DNA of 64,000 nt from Adiantum capillus-veneris (GCA_014529385.2 CM043963.1:111074912-111138911), one strand, 5' to 3'. Shown: positions 31,549-43,326, numbered from the stretch's first letter. The notes: generated by a model from the letters alone, not told the origin. Program-made: numbers and translations.

Positions 31549-34336
31549 ATGAGTAGTGACGAGGATATGGGACCGTCCAACCGAAACACCTATCTCTCAA
31601 CGAGGGTCTTATGTCCTTGTAATCAATGCAAGCATGCTGTGCGACAGACAAGACGTGTTTCTTTGCAGCACGTTCGCGAATCTCGCGAGTTCGATCCATC
31701 TATTATAGATCGAGTTGTTGCCAATTATAACTCGTCGGACTCTGACGCTGGCCAACAAGCAGCAATCTTGCAACCCAATAGATGTGTTCGCAGGCGCTTT
31801 GGTCAAGCAGCATATGTGAGGCCACAAGATGTAGCCTCTGACAGCTCGGGGGATGATCATGCAGAGCACATTCCCAACGAGGCAATGTTTGAGCCTGAGA
31901 TTGATGAAATGATCGAGACGATCATGGATTCACAAAGGCTTATCTATGATGATATGAAAAGTGAAGCCGATACGCCATTGTATAATGGAGCACGTATGTC
32001 TAGATTGAAAGCACTCCTGGTTCTTCTCAACATGCAGGCAAAGTTTGGATGGAGTGACACTAGCGTCACAACGCTTTTCAGGTGATCTATTACAATTAGT
32101 TTACTTTAATAAAACTCTAAATGTATAATGATCTGATAGATTTTTACACGACTGTATCGTATTTTTATGTTGTGTAGATTGCTTAAAGAGCACATACTAC
32201 CAGCTGACAATGTGATGCCAGATTCCCGAGATGAAGCAAGAAAGATTTTGCGAAACTTGGGGATGGATTACAATTCTATTCACGCTTGTCCTAATGACTG
32301 CATTCTTTTCAGAGGGGAATACATAGACATGGAGAAGTGTCCGAAATGTGATTCTGAAAGATATCGAGTAGATCTCCACGGGACAAAAATTCCACAAAAG
32401 GTTTTGCGACATTTTCCTCTGCTTCCTCGCATCAAGCATTTCTTCGAATGTAAGTCCATGGCCGCCCTAGCATCATGGCATGAGGAGAATAAATCTTCGG
32501 ATGGTGTGCTACGAATTCCTGCAGATTGCGCAGTCTGGAAACATATAGATGGAACATGGTCGGATTTTGCCAGGGAAGCTCGAAATTTGCGCTTAGGCCT
32601 GGCTATGGATGGCGTAAATCCATTTGGTCAAAGATCAACATCTTACAGTGTATGGCCCGTTGTCATCGTCAACTACAACATTCCCCCGTGGTTGACTACG
32701 AATAAGGGGCACCTATGGCTAAGCTTGATTGTGCCAGGGCGATATAAAGTGGGGAATATGGATGTGTATCTTCGTCCACTATTGGAAGAGCTACAACAAT
32801 TGTGGATTGGCATAGAGGTGGTGGATATGAGCCGACACACAGGACGACGGAATGCTTTGATCAGAGGCATTCTAATGTGGACCATGCATGACTATCCCGG
32901 GCTAACAGAATGCTCAGGTGATCTATTGACACTCCTCACTCAGACACTGTAAATCTTGTTTTTTCCCATAGTTGATCTATTATCATGTGTATACATGCAG
33001 GGCTTCAAACAAGCGGATACAGAGCATGTGTCACATGTGGACCTAGACTGAATGCACGTAGAGCGCCCTCATTGAAGAAGCAAATCTACGAAGGTCATCA
33101 AGCGTATCTTCCAGAGAATCATGTGTTACGCGATGGCTTTTTGGGAAGAGAGCCACCAAGGATGTCTGCACAAGCATGGTTAGAGCAGAAGGAGATGTGC
33201 GATGACGGATTGCCTCCAGGGATGAAGAGACTATCTCTATGGTACGAGTTACCATACTGGCCCCGACTCATGATCAATCACTTGCTCGATCCAATGCACA
33301 TATTCAAGAAGGAGGGTAATCTACTATGGGACCATCTGACCAGTAAGAAAGATACTTTGGGAGCCAGAGTTGACCTTACAAATGTGGATCGTATGGAGCA
33401 ATATTGGCCGCAAACAGCGTCTGATGGATCGATAAAACTCCCTAAAGCACCATGGATTTTCACAGGAGCCCAAGAACGCAAAGTAAAAGAGACTATTCGA
33501 TCTTTGCGGACCCCCACTGGCGTAATGCACTCGCTCCGAACGTGTTTTACTAAAGAAGGAAAGCTTACCGGTTTGAAGTCACACGATTGGCATAAAATGT
33601 GTCAGGTACGTTCATAGTGGACTTTAATATCATTGCATAAAATGTGGACTTTAATATCATTGCTGCACATACTTTACAGTTTATTTTACCGGTTTCCATT
33701 GAGGGATGTTTGTCTCTCGACATCCGTAACACAATCTACAAACTTGCAAAGCTGGTGCAATGGATCTCACAAAAGGAGATCAACGTAGACTCCATACCAT
33801 TCGCCAAACTAAATGCTGCGGAGCTTGTGTGCATATTTGAGAAACATTTTCCTACTACCATGCTAACCATTCAGGTGCATCTTCTTGTTCACATAGTTGA
33901 TGAGGTGGAAATAGCTGGCACAGTTCATTCCAGATGGATGTTCTTCTTAGAACGTTTCATGAAAACGCTTAAGGGATATGTGCGTCAAAAGGCACGTCCG
34001 GAGGGTAGCATGGCAGAAGGTTGGTTGGTATCAGAGTCCCTAGTGTACATTGGAGAGTGGCTAGACGGATTTGATAAAGCCCGGGACACGCTATGGCGAA
34101 CCATAGATGATGAGCACATATCTGGGATTGTCATGTGCAATCTCGGTGTTGAGAAGAAGATGACGGAAGATCTAGAGGCTGAAATCAACCGATTTTGCAT
34201 GCTTCACAATCCAGTGATGCAAAAGTGGATTTCACAATATGAGGATGCAAAGCAAGAGCGACAAAGGGCACGAATCGGGGAAGACGACCACCGATGCACT
34301 ATCCGACGGTTCTGGAGAGCCTACCAACCTTCATGA
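31549..34336 (+). CDS. tnp2: CACTA-2 TNP2 transposase (C-terminally truncated)
   Basis: Catalytic protein of the CACTA transposon. Four exons can be placed from GT-AG signals and phase: 31549-32081, 32178-32917, 33001-33605, 33680-34336. Exon 1 has CPCNQCKHAVRQTRR, the Cys pair of the N-terminal transposase-associated region, and ends near KFGWSD. Exon 2 has the transposase_21-type part (LGLAMDGVNPFG, WPVVIVNYNIPPW, ILMWTMHDYPGLT). Exon 3 has CVTCGPRL, LLDPMHIFK and LTGLKSHDWHKM. Exon 4 is DUF4218-like (LVHIVDEVEIAG, RWMFFLERFMKTLKGYVRQK). No stops interrupt these exons. After RQRARI the frame enters sequence brought in by the internal deletion and ends AYQPS at 34336. The DUF4216 part that CACTA-1 still shows is gone, so activity is doubtful. 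Confidence 0.88.
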
Positions 34337-35472
34337 GCTTAAGATGGTTGCACAAGAAGGTGGCGGTGGCGGTTGTTGTGGGGATTCCTCCACCGATGCC
34401 TCCACACCGCCTCGTGTTCGACGAGGCTCTTTACCCTCCCCTGCTTTGCCCGCCCCCACACCAGCCACAGCATCGCCATCTACGCCAGGTTTTTCACGGC
34501 TGACTGTTCCTAGCAGCTACACACCTCTACCTACTCCGCCAGGAGCCACCCCACTCAACACTCCTCGCTTCGGGGCCCAGACGCCGGTGGAGACACCTGA
34601 CGTCCGTACCCCCATCGACACGTCGCTAGAGACCCCTGCCGGGACACCCAGGTTCACGCATCACCGGCCAGAGGGCTTGCCTTACTCCGTCGACTTCAGC
34701 GGCGGCATCATCATGGATGATGACGGCAAGAAGGTGATCTCGCGCATGCGTGGTCTTTGCTCTCAGCTGTTTAGACACTACATACTAAACAAATGGAGTG
34801 AAGTACCAAGTGATTTAAAAAACAGAGTCATCAGCATACTTCATGATGAGTTTCCCGTTCCAACACGGGATCAGCGCTTCAATGAAGACCTGATGAAGAT
34901 TCGAATGCGCGAATACTGCAAACACAAGCGTTCCGAAGTGCAAAAAGCAATCAAGCATGGGTGGAACAGGCCAGATTGGCTGGCCAAAGAAGATTGGAAG
35001 AATGCGAAGAAAGCAGCGCGCGAGAATCCCGACAAGTGGAAGCAACAAAAGGATGTAGCCAGAGCGCGAGTAGAGGCAGGGAGCTCGCACCACTTGGGGA
35101 GCGGTGGATGGACATCATTTGAGGCCGATTTTGTAAGTGTTTTCGCATTGCTCTTTATGTTCGATAGTTTAGGGTTTATGAGTTTTTTAATTCTAACATA
35201 ATGAATTCTTTGTATGTTTTGACAGTGGTCGATGACAGGACGTGATCCCACACCGTACGAGCGCGAGTATGCAGGCAGGAAGGGCTTAAACGCCCTGATG
35301 GACATTCTGAGTTGTCGTGGCGGCATGGTTAGTATTAGGGTTTACTCTTTTCTATTTTTTGTATTGTTTTATAAATGTCGTTATATGTTTATACTTACTG
35401 AAAGCTGTCTTATTGTCTTTTTTGCAGAATCCGACAGATACGTTGCTTGGACGCGATGAGACGTCTGACTAG
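34239..35472 (+). CDS. CACTA-2 TNPA-like protein (N-terminally deleted)
   Basis: Second CACTA gene, plant En/Spm putative-transposase type. Exons: 34239-35132, 35226-35327, 35428-35472, joined at canonical GT-AG sites. A Gly-rich patch (GGGGGCCGD) and a Pro/Thr-rich linker with TP repeats lead into the conserved core: YSVDFSGGIIMDDDGKK, LFRHYILNKWSEVPSDLK, RMREYCKHKRSEVQKAIK and PDWLAKEDWKNAKKAARE. Exon 2 reads WSMTGRDPTPYEREYAGRKG and the last exon NPTDTLLGRDETSD. The native start (as at 8834 in CACTA-1) lies in the deleted segment. The ATG at 34239 overlaps TNP2 by 98 bp in another frame and is only a possible new start. The core is intact, so this is the best-preserved coding unit in the window. 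Confidence 0.72.
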
Positions 35473-35799
35473 ACGACGTCAGTTTAGCCGTAGCTAGATA
35501 GCATTAGTTTAGGGTTTCTCATAGCTTATGTATCATGAGACGGATTTTATACGTCTTTTTGAACCATGTATATTATTACATTTGTCACCGCAGTTCATTT
35601 TGCCAATCAATTCTTTATGCCTATGATGTTGTACAATTGTCATTATTACATTTGTCAATCAATTCATTTTGCCTATGATGTGTACAATTGTCAATTTTAC
35701 GCTTGTCAATTTTGCAAACAATGCGTCTTGTGGGTGACTATTTTGGGTCTATTATCTACCCTTGCATTTTTTTAAAAAAGTGAATCAAGTACAATATGG

Positions 35800-36111
35800 T
35801 TGATGGGTGGCAGGGCATTCAACGTCCTGTCACCAAAAAAAATTTCTCTCGGGCGTCGCTATAACCGTCGCTATTTATGGCTCTGTAGCGTCGCTATGAA
35901 CGTCGCTATAGACTTCTGTGTAAACGTCGCTATAACCGTCGCTATATGCGTCGTTATACGCGTCGCTATATAGCGATGCATATAGCGACGCATGTAGCGA
36001 CGGTTATAACGACGCTCTCGTAGCGACGGTTTTAGCGACGTCGAGGGTTATAAAAACCCAGTGTATTTTCGTCGCTAACAGCGTCACAAGAGCACACAAC
36101 CTCTTGTAGTG
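35800..36111. other. CACTA-2 3' subterminal repeats and terminal repeat
   Basis: Opens with ggcagggcattcaacgtcctg and then carries more than a dozen cgtcgctat or gcgacg words in both orientations before CCTCTTGTAGTG. Aligns with 10545-10847 of CACTA-1. Confidence 0.9.
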
Positions 36112-36114
36112 AGC

Positions 36115-37440
36115 TTGTATTGGAGTGGTGGGTTGGAGCATGACCTGTCATAATTGGGTGTGGGTTGTGGGTGTGGGTTGTTCTGTCGTGTCAAGGACAC
36201 GTTGTAAAAGTATGCTATCAATAGATTGACTTGTGACTATTTCCCGCCTTTGTGCTTCGCTGATTTTTGTCTCTCTTTTGGGGGCCGTACCCTTAGTGAC
36301 CCCTCTACCCTATTATCAATGAGCCAAAACAAAATAACACTCTAGCGAGTCACCCTCCAACACAAGCATATCATGAACTTTCAAAACTAGAAGAGAAACA
36401 AGAAAGCACTTTCCCTATGGTTACTTGGTGAGCCTAAGGTGCTTTTCCTTGCAGGAAGCCAAGCCGTTAAGCCACTTGGCTCAATCTCAACCCTCGATTG
36501 CGGCTAGCATTTTTGATCGCCTATGTTGAAAAGCAGCAGCGCGTCGCCTACAAAAAGCGGCCAAGAACTACGAAAGGTCTGGCTTTGGCTCCTCCATCTA
36601 TGCCGTACAGGAGACGAGAGCAGGTATGATCCTTCTGTCGTAGTCAGATCAGGAGGCGGGGGGGGCTCATCATGATGAGCAGTTGGCAGTGGACGATCAG
36701 CGGGTGCAGTGGAGGCGCTTGCTGGAGGACGTGCTGCTGAGGGTTCTAACGCTTCATACCGTGTGCAAGTCATGAGACCTGGGTCCTGATGCTCCTACGC
36801 CATGAACCAAAATGGTGGGTCAACAACGTCAATAGGAGGAGTAGTATTCAATGGAAGTGGAGCAGCCTTCCTCGTGGTGATTCTGTAGCGTAGGTAGCAA
36901 TGCTTGGGCAGCACCATAGGCCTTATGGTCCACTACTCTAGAGACACACGCTCTTTTGTGGTGTTCACCCTCTCACCAAGGCCACCAAGTATGTTTGCTG
37001 TCCATCTTCGATCAGCGATCTCGCTCCGAGAGACTATTGGCATGAGGAGAGACCACAATGCTGGTGGATTCCTCATCTGGCGTCTACCACCTCGTTGTCA
37101 CGACTCGCTTTATCAAAGCTTACCTGGAAGTATTTGATTACAGGATCTGCAACTGGAAGGCTTGCAACTCACATTCCCTTGTGACACGGCAACATTTCAA
37201 AACCACAACAACTTCACATCATCATTGTGTATTGATAACTACATGTTTATGTTGAATGGGATCCATATCCAAGCTTCAGTCCAGACCAAAGCTTGGTTCA
37301 ATTGTGCGGCCATGTTGTCCCCGATAATCTAATTTGCATCATTACTGGTGTGGACTGCAGAGACTTGGATGTGCGTGTCAAAAAGTTTTGAGCCTGTAAT
37401 GCGGATTGCGGATCCTGGACTAAATATGTGCCCTAGGCTT
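36115..37440. other. Unassigned stretch
   Basis: Several short open frames (for example 36504-36773 minus, rich in Pro/Ala) without domains or splice context. No gene supported. Confidence 0.4.
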
Positions 37441-37449
37441 TGTGTTGCC

Positions 37450-37615
37450 ACTTAGAGGAGCAACTCCGTGGTTTGTTAACTAGTGCAGATAAGCTCACAG
37501 TTTGGTTTGTGGGCAAGTTTTCAATAGCTCATTGCATCACGACAATTGGGATGTAAACACTCTTTACACTCAGAGGAGCAACAATGTGGCTTGGTGACCA
37601 GTGCAGATGAGCTTC
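37450..37615. repeat. Imperfect direct repeat of about 48 bp
   Basis: The phrase cttagaggagcaactccgtg through gtgcagataagct (near 37450-37500) recurs as ctcagaggagcaacaatgtg through gtgcagatgagct (near 37568-37615). Confidence 0.75.
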
Positions 37616-37987
37616 TCTCTCTCTCTCCTCTGTCTCTCTCTCTCTCATGCAAAAATGAATTGGAATCACTGCTTATTTGATGTTGTAGTAGCTGCAGACT
37701 CACGTCTGTATATTATCTCAAAAGTTCCCATTAGAAATAAGTCAACCATGCCGTCATGAGCGCCTAGAACGAGAGAGGCTCTCTCTTCACCGACGCGACA
37801 GCTCATGAAGCGGCTCAGATCAGCATCGTCGGCTTCATCAAAATCTACCAGCAGAATACTAATTACACAGAGTAAGCTCTAATTACGTGAGCTTAGCAAG
37901 CTTCATCAATAACTGTGATAAATCCAGCATTGAAGCAGCTCGATTGCAGCAACTTTATACTTCTCTAGTAAGAAAAGTAGCAAGACA

Positions 37988-38113
37988 ATCACGCATGTGT
38001 AGCTATAGCTAAAAGTGCTTTTGAATTAACATACAAAGGATGACCTCAAAAGATTTCACGCATGTGTAGCTGCATAAAGTGCTTTTGAATAAACATACAA
38101 AGGATCACACCAA
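37988..38113. repeat. Direct tandem repeat, period about 70 bp
   Basis: tcacgcatgtgtagct through acatacaaaggat occurs twice (about 37988-38040 and 38057-38107). Confidence 0.85.
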
Positions 38114-38424
38114 TTCTTTTCCACGCAGTTTGCCCGTGCAACACCAAGCCGGGCAGAACGAGAAAAGAGTACCGGAGACCTAATTTCAAACCCTGCTTAT
38201 ATTTCGCAGACCATCAAGCTAGAAGGTACTTCAGATGCTTGCCGACGTGATAAGCACTCTCAAAAATCAGATATTTTGTGCAGGCAACCCATGGCAGAGG
38301 TTTGTTCTAGTGCTACTGAAAACAAAAGATATCAAATTCAAATCGATGATCAGTTGGCCTAATCTAAAGTCGAATCACCAAAACTCATTGCCTTCGTAAG
38401 CCTGTTCACGACATTTTTTTGTTG

Positions 38425-38869
38425 ATGCTATGAGACTGTTGGTAATGCAGACGGTAGAAGTTTCTATCCTAATTGAGCCTGAAGAAAATGTCAATGTTGT
38501 TGTCGTTGGATCCTACAGAAATGTTGAAGGAGTTGTAGCATTCAGGGGTTCTTGTGCTGTGCTTCTATTGAAAGATCACAACTCCCCCTTCACTGTTGTA
38601 TATCAAGGTGATGTCCATGCAGCGAGAAGGTAAGTGGACAAAGGTGACTGTCATGTTGTTCTCGTCTATGGAGGAGAAGCCCACCGACTTGTAAGACAAG
38701 GAACCGGTGTGGAGTCATACATGATGATGTCCCCTTGCTCCATCACCACTGCGAATTTTCCATAGGAGACCTGGTGAAGAAAACGCTGCCGTTCTCTTGA
38801 AGGTTGTATTTTTTCTCCAGCCAAAAGCCAGCCAAGCACAGTGCTAGTCCCACAGTACGAGGAGGTCAC
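38425..38869 (-). pseudogene. Bulb-type (mannose-binding) lectin-like fragment
   Basis: On the minus strand the first part (about 38869-38690) reads GWLLAGEKIQPSRE, then QVSYGKFAVVMEQGDIIMYD. This fits the B-lectin pattern in which a hydrophobic strand is followed by G-x-F-x-x-x-M-Q-x-D/G-x-x-x-x-Y-D. After a frame change follow a Val/Thr-rich strand region (NNMTVTFVHLPSRCMDITLI) and, after another stop, IFFRLN, stop, DRNFYRLHYQ, like the LDSDGNLRLY repeat of such lectins. Two stops and at least one frameshift. In plants this domain occurs in secreted lectins and lectin receptor kinases; no kinase or transmembrane part is visible nearby. Assignment rests on pattern, not on a computed match. 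Confidence 0.42.
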
Positions 38870-40231
38870 CTTCTACCACAATAATACGCATACATGGAAA
38901 ATTAAGCACAAGGAGATTTCTAGTTGGGGGCTTGAGGGAAAGGCCTCGTTAATCTTTGCAATGCTTTGGCTGTATGTCAAACCCCCTAGAAGGCATATGG
39001 CACTACCTTGGTTAACATGTATATCTGAAATGTACTCTCTTGAAATGCATTGATTGCGGGATATGCCCAACAAGGGACTGGGCCACGAAGGTCTGGCTCA
39101 TTGGTTTTAGCATGCAAAGCGAGAGCACTTCTCGCATTACGTAGGAGTCCAATACGTCTATGATGTAGAACATAAAGTTAGCTCTGCTTCTCTTTAAGTT
39201 TAATCTATATCCTGCATCTTTTCTATTTGTCTTTAATTACGTGTGTTTTGTGTCTGATGGGGAGGACATATATTCACAATAGTGGACGTTTCAATTGCAC
39301 AAGCACGACTTCAACTCGACAACACTACAAGGTTCGTTATCTGTATCCAACACCCCATGACTATGCGTTTGCTTGGCGCAACACATAAACTCTATGGGGC
39401 AGGGCACGGCTTCCGTTTCTTATAATTTTTGGAGAGACCACAATGCCAGCTCTCCACCATACTTTTGTATGGCACCTCTGCATGACGTGCACTATATACT
39501 TTGCAGTTTCAGTTTGTGATGTTTCATTGCAAGACGATATGTTTAACTATTCACATTGCTTTTTTGTAGCTTGACTCAAACATTGTTCGTTGGCTTGCAC
39601 AATCAGATGACATTTGTACACGATTATCAGGTCGGTAGTGTAGTTCATGTTCTATAGTCTATTGATTGATTATGCTTGATTGAGAATAAGATGGGTGTCT
39701 CAACGATGGTTCCATAATTTAGAAACTAAATGGTCGATATTACTAGGGTGAATGGTGCAATCTACAAATAACCACCAAGGTAGGTTAAGTTGCAACCTTT
39801 TTGTTCAATTCAATTACCGTCTTTAGTAGCTCTTTGTCGTATATGGAGCATGATGGGACACAACTTGCTTCTTCCCAATGCTCATCAAGTCCCAAGTTGA
39901 ACTATTATTGGTGCCTATCAATAGGTTCTACTCATTTTCTCATGTCACCACAATAAAACCCAAGGCGACAACAGTCACAACCAACTAACCAAGTAACCAG
40001 CAGCGCTCCAAATCTGTCAGATTATGTACGACAAAGGCCCACCAAGCAAAACTAGTTTTTCAATAAAGACTTTCCACCTTCTTTTCTTTGGCTAGAAGAC
40101 TCTAGAGTTGTTTTTTGCTCAAAAGAGCTCTCTCTCTCTCTCTCAACAATTTGGAGGAAGCTCTTTTCGAAATAAAAGAAAATTACAACGCCAAAGAGTG
40201 TGAGCTAGCCTTAAAATAGGTGCACCTGTCA
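38870..40231. other. Non-coding stretch
   Basis: No domain, no long repeat. A short (CT)n patch at 40126-40144. Confidence 0.5.
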
Positions 40232-40846
40232 TCAGTCGAAGAGCTTGTAAGGGCGGAAGGTAGAATAGGCAGACCTATCGTTGCGACGGGCTTCGAAGTT
40301 GGGACTGAAGAGCTCGTGGAACTGGAAACCGAAGAGCGAAAACTCTTCACTTTCATCAGCAGCTGCAGGGTCGGCGCCCGGCCGACGTTGATGGCGGGCT
40401 ACTTCTGGCGGCGACCGGGCGGCCAGCTGAATATGGACCGGCGAGTTTGCATGGTGCTGGCCTGCGTTTTCTGCTTGGGTCGACGCCACTATCTCTGCCA
40501 GCGGCATATCCAAAATTGGAGAAACTCCGCCCCTTCCAATTTGCCACACATCGCTCAGCATTGCGACGTTAACAACGTTCGTTTGCTGCGCTGCCGGAGT
40601 CACTAAGGATAGCGCCTTTTCTTCTAATTGTGGCGCCGCTATGACGTCTGCCACGGCCCTTCCACTTTGCTCGATGTCGTCGATCGCTGCGTTAATCATG
40701 TTTGCTGCTTGCTGTGATGGCGGCCCTATGCGTGCTCGCCTTGATCCGCTGTTGCGACCTGCGGTACTCTCTCTCTGCAATATAGTCTTCATCACTGATC
40801 TGCTACTTGCTGCTACGCCATCGCCTTCGCTTCGCCTACTCGCCAT
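40232..40846 (-). CDS. Uncharacterised 204-aa protein
   Basis: Single uninterrupted frame starting MASRRSEGDGVAASSRSVMK and ending FRPYKLFD. The frame is open for 49 codons further upstream, but I choose the ATG at 40846 because a TATA box lies about 42 bp before it and the upstream codons are AT-rich, unlike the rest. The coding part is clearly GC-richer than its surroundings. The N-terminal third is basic and Ser-rich. The middle is Ala/Val-rich with short amphipathic stretches (AANMINAAIDDIEQSGRAV). A Pro/Arg/Ala-rich segment (AARSPPEVARHQRRPGADPA) and an aromatic tail (EEFSLFGFQFHELFSPNF) follow. No signal peptide, membrane segment or known domain is apparent. I do not recognise it. It may be a host gene or a TE-related orphan. 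An overlapping plus-strand frame exists but lacks a promoter-like context. Confidence 0.5.
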   Translation of the reverse strand: MASRRSEGDGVAASSRSVMKTILQRESTAGRNSGSRRARIGPPSQQAANMINAAIDDIEQSGRAVADVIAAPQLEEKALSLVTPAAQQTNVVNVAMLSDVWQIGRGGVSPILDMPLAEIVASTQAENAGQHHANSPVHIQLAARSPPEVARHQRRPGADPAAADESEEFSLFGFQFHELFSPNFEARRNDRSAYSTFRPYKLFD

Positions 40847-40887
40847 GCTGAACTGTTTTTTCGGGCCAACGATGCAGTCTCCTTTTA

Positions 40888-40895
40888 TATTTATA
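40888..40895 (-). promoter_or_regulatory. TATA box of the 204-aa gene
   Basis: Minus strand reads ctataaatataaaagg around this site. It lies about 42 bp upstream of the ATG at 40846, which predicts a very short leader of roughly 10-15 nt. Confidence 0.5.
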
Positions 40896-40993
40896 GTTGA
40901 GGCAGCCCTCACAAACACTCGCGCCAACGGAAAATGGTTTAGATTTTTAATGACATTTTCCTGTTTTTTCAAAGAAAAAATATGAGTCACCAT

Positions 40994-41425
40994 GAATTCA
41001 AATAGATCAGTGACTTAGAAAAAAACATATAAATCTTCACAACTTTTTAAATTAGTGGACTTCGCATAAGTGACGGACAATCATCGTTTATACAACACTC
41101 GCTAAAATTCAAATTTTTTTGAGATATACCGTCATTTAAATTGTCGCTCGAACCGTTGTAACTAGCTTCACATGACGCTCGGACTAGCGTTGATAAGCTA
41201 CACAATATTTATGATGTCATTAGCAACCTTTGCAAACTGTAGAGCTAGAACATCGCATATGCGTCACGTGTCACCACGCATGTCGCTTATGTGACACTTG
41301 CAAAGTCTAAATTATTTAGGAAGAAGTTGTTGGGAGTCATTCTGTCGCTTCTGCGAGATGACTCCCTCACTCTTTTTATGTCATTGTGCAAGCAAGCTCT
41401 CTCCCCTGTCCCCCTTCCCTCCCCA
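40994..41425. other. Non-coding stretch
   Basis: AT-rich sequence with no gene. A small imperfect palindrome with cgtcacgtgtcacc and gtcgcttatgtgacac lies at 41263-41297. Confidence 0.45.
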
Positions 41426-41427
41426 GG

Positions 41428-41428
41428 C

Positions 41429-41482
<54 letters not shown>
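41428..41482. repeat. (CT)n-(CA)n microsatellite
   Basis: CT units at 41428-41449 followed by CA units to about 41482. Frames across it are artefacts. Confidence 0.95.
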
Positions 41483-41485
<3 letters not shown>

Positions 41486-41815
41486 ACGCGCATGCATTCA
41501 CATAGGGACACACACATGTGCATTCACACAGAGATAAGCATAAAGAGAGAAATGAACACACACGAACACACATGCATAGAGAAACAACTATAGTAGCGTC
41601 CATGCGTGTATGGCATGGGTACATCAGTATCCTCGTCCTCTGCGTCAGGGGAGTCACACTCTGAAATAGGGGACTCTGCTCCCCCCCACTACCAAAACAA
41701 GCAAAGCCACAAGATCCCCCCTCGCTTTGTCTCTCTTGGCGCTTGCTGCCTTGAGACAAGCGTTGACGCGTGCCGCTAGAAGAAGTGCGTCGACGGTGTT
41801 CTGGCAAAGAAAGAG

Positions 41816-41890
41816 TGGCGTGGGACCCTGTGATGCCATGGGAGTGGGACCCTCCCATGCCATGAGAGTGGGACCCTGTGATGGAAGGGG
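41816..41890. repeat. Short tandem repeat, about 24-bp unit
   Basis: Three copies of gagtgggaccctgtgatgcc-like units (gtgggaccctg, gtgggaccctc, gtgggaccctg) separated by atgccatg. Confidence 0.75.
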
Positions 41891-43165
41891 AGTAGGATGA
41901 TAAGAAGAGGCCGTAGACTAAGGCCATCGGTGTGAGGCTCTAGATGTAAGGAGTCCCTCCCTAACTCCCTTATGGTGTGGATTGCGGAGAAAGACCGTAG
42001 GTCGCAAGATGCTGCAGAGTGTAGCAACCAAACAATCCCCCCCGTCGAACGGAGGTACTGGTCTCGTAAAGAGATAGCCCATTGTAGGTCTGGATCTACG
42101 ACCGGTGGAGGAACTTGAGTAGATCAGGTGTAGGATGGCCATGCCTGCAATTAACAAAAATAAACCTATGACACTCATGGTTTAGGATTAACTAGCCAAA
42201 AATAATCTTTATTTCTTTGCTTGTTCTCACCGCCTCAAGACTCGGGTCCACTAGAGGCGATGTTCACCTCGAGTGGGTGACCCCTTGGATCTGAACCAAC
42301 CAAAAGAAGAGGCAGATGGCTGCTCCCCACCAGTAGGTGGTCTCTCGTCTGACATCTACATTACAAAGAGCAATATGAGATTTAGCTTTCCCCCTACTCA
42401 CTGATCTATATATATGTACACAAGTATATTAACACACAAGCACGTAGATACATATACATACTAGTAGACCTAAGTAGAGGCCAGTAGTACCAAAGGTCAA
42501 GTGGCACCTCTTTAGATATTATCACAGTCTCAACCATGGTAAAATCAAAGGTATGTTGTGATAATCCATGCATGAGTGGATCAATGACTGCAACACCATG
42601 ATTAAAAAAGGACTATACCCACGAGAAAGTGTCTAATCTTTGGGTACTATGCTCCCGTACTTAGTGCCTACATACATGCATAAACAACTATATATGTACA
42701 CACAAATATATATTAATACAATTACGTAAATGCAGCCATTGTTTTGAGTAGAGATAAAGAGATATGGTTGTAAATGTAGCCATCGTTTTGTATTGTGCAC
42801 ATACGAGAGTGCTCTTGCTTCTGTAGAGTGCTTTGAAGAAGAGCTTTTTTATTGTGCTTCTTGCGTAGCATCTCTTCACAACAGATCCTTGTTCGAGGGA
42901 TTATTGTGCATATTGCGTGCCTGCCTCCATTCTGAGGTATGGTACCGTTGAAAGCAGTCCAACCTAATGCCGCGTCCGTGGGGAGAAAGAGATAGGAAGA
43001 GAGAGAAAGATAGAGAAGGTAAGGAGAAGAGAGTAGAAAGTAATTTTTGAATTCCATCGGCTTCACGTAAAGAAGGTCTTTTCCAAAGCACTCTACAAAA
43101 GCAGAAACATACCCACACTTTGCACACCACAAATTGGTTGCTTTGCCTACAACCATTGCTCTTTA
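41891..43165. other. Non-coding stretch
   Basis: AT-rich, with tatatgtacacaca-like phrases at 42408-42430 and 42685-42720. No gene supported. Confidence 0.45.
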
Positions 43166-43169
43166 TCTC

Positions 43170-43186
43170 CCTATTTTTTTTTCTTC

Positions 43187-43239
<53 letters not shown>

Positions 43240-43275
43240 TCTTGTCCTCTATATATCTCTCTCTCTCTCTATCTT

Positions 43276-43326
<51 letters not shown>

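Larger units (their letters stand above)
29351..36111 (+). mobile_element. CACTA-2: complete CACTA (En/Spm) transposon, 6761 bp
   Basis: Left terminus CACTACAAGAGG (29351-29362) and right terminus CCTCTTGTAGTG (36100-36111) are perfect inverse 12-mers. Both are flanked by the 3-bp target duplication AGC (29348-29350 and 36112-36114), the size expected for CACTA elements. Subterminal gcgacg repeats lie at both ends. Internal order is microsatellites, tRNA-like insert, captured HMA-type gene fragment, TTAGATT minisatellite, conserved leader, (GA)n, TNP2, TNPA-like gene. Compared with CACTA-1 it has lost about 1.7 kb between the end of DUF4218 and the TNPA linker, so TNP2 lacks its DUF4216 part. 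It has ends that could still be recognised by a transposase supplied elsewhere. Confidence 0.95.

Noticed and set aside
39300-39345. aacactacaaggttcg as a fourth CACTA terminus
   Set aside because: Only the first ten bases fit, no gcgacg subterminal repeats follow and no partner end exists nearby.
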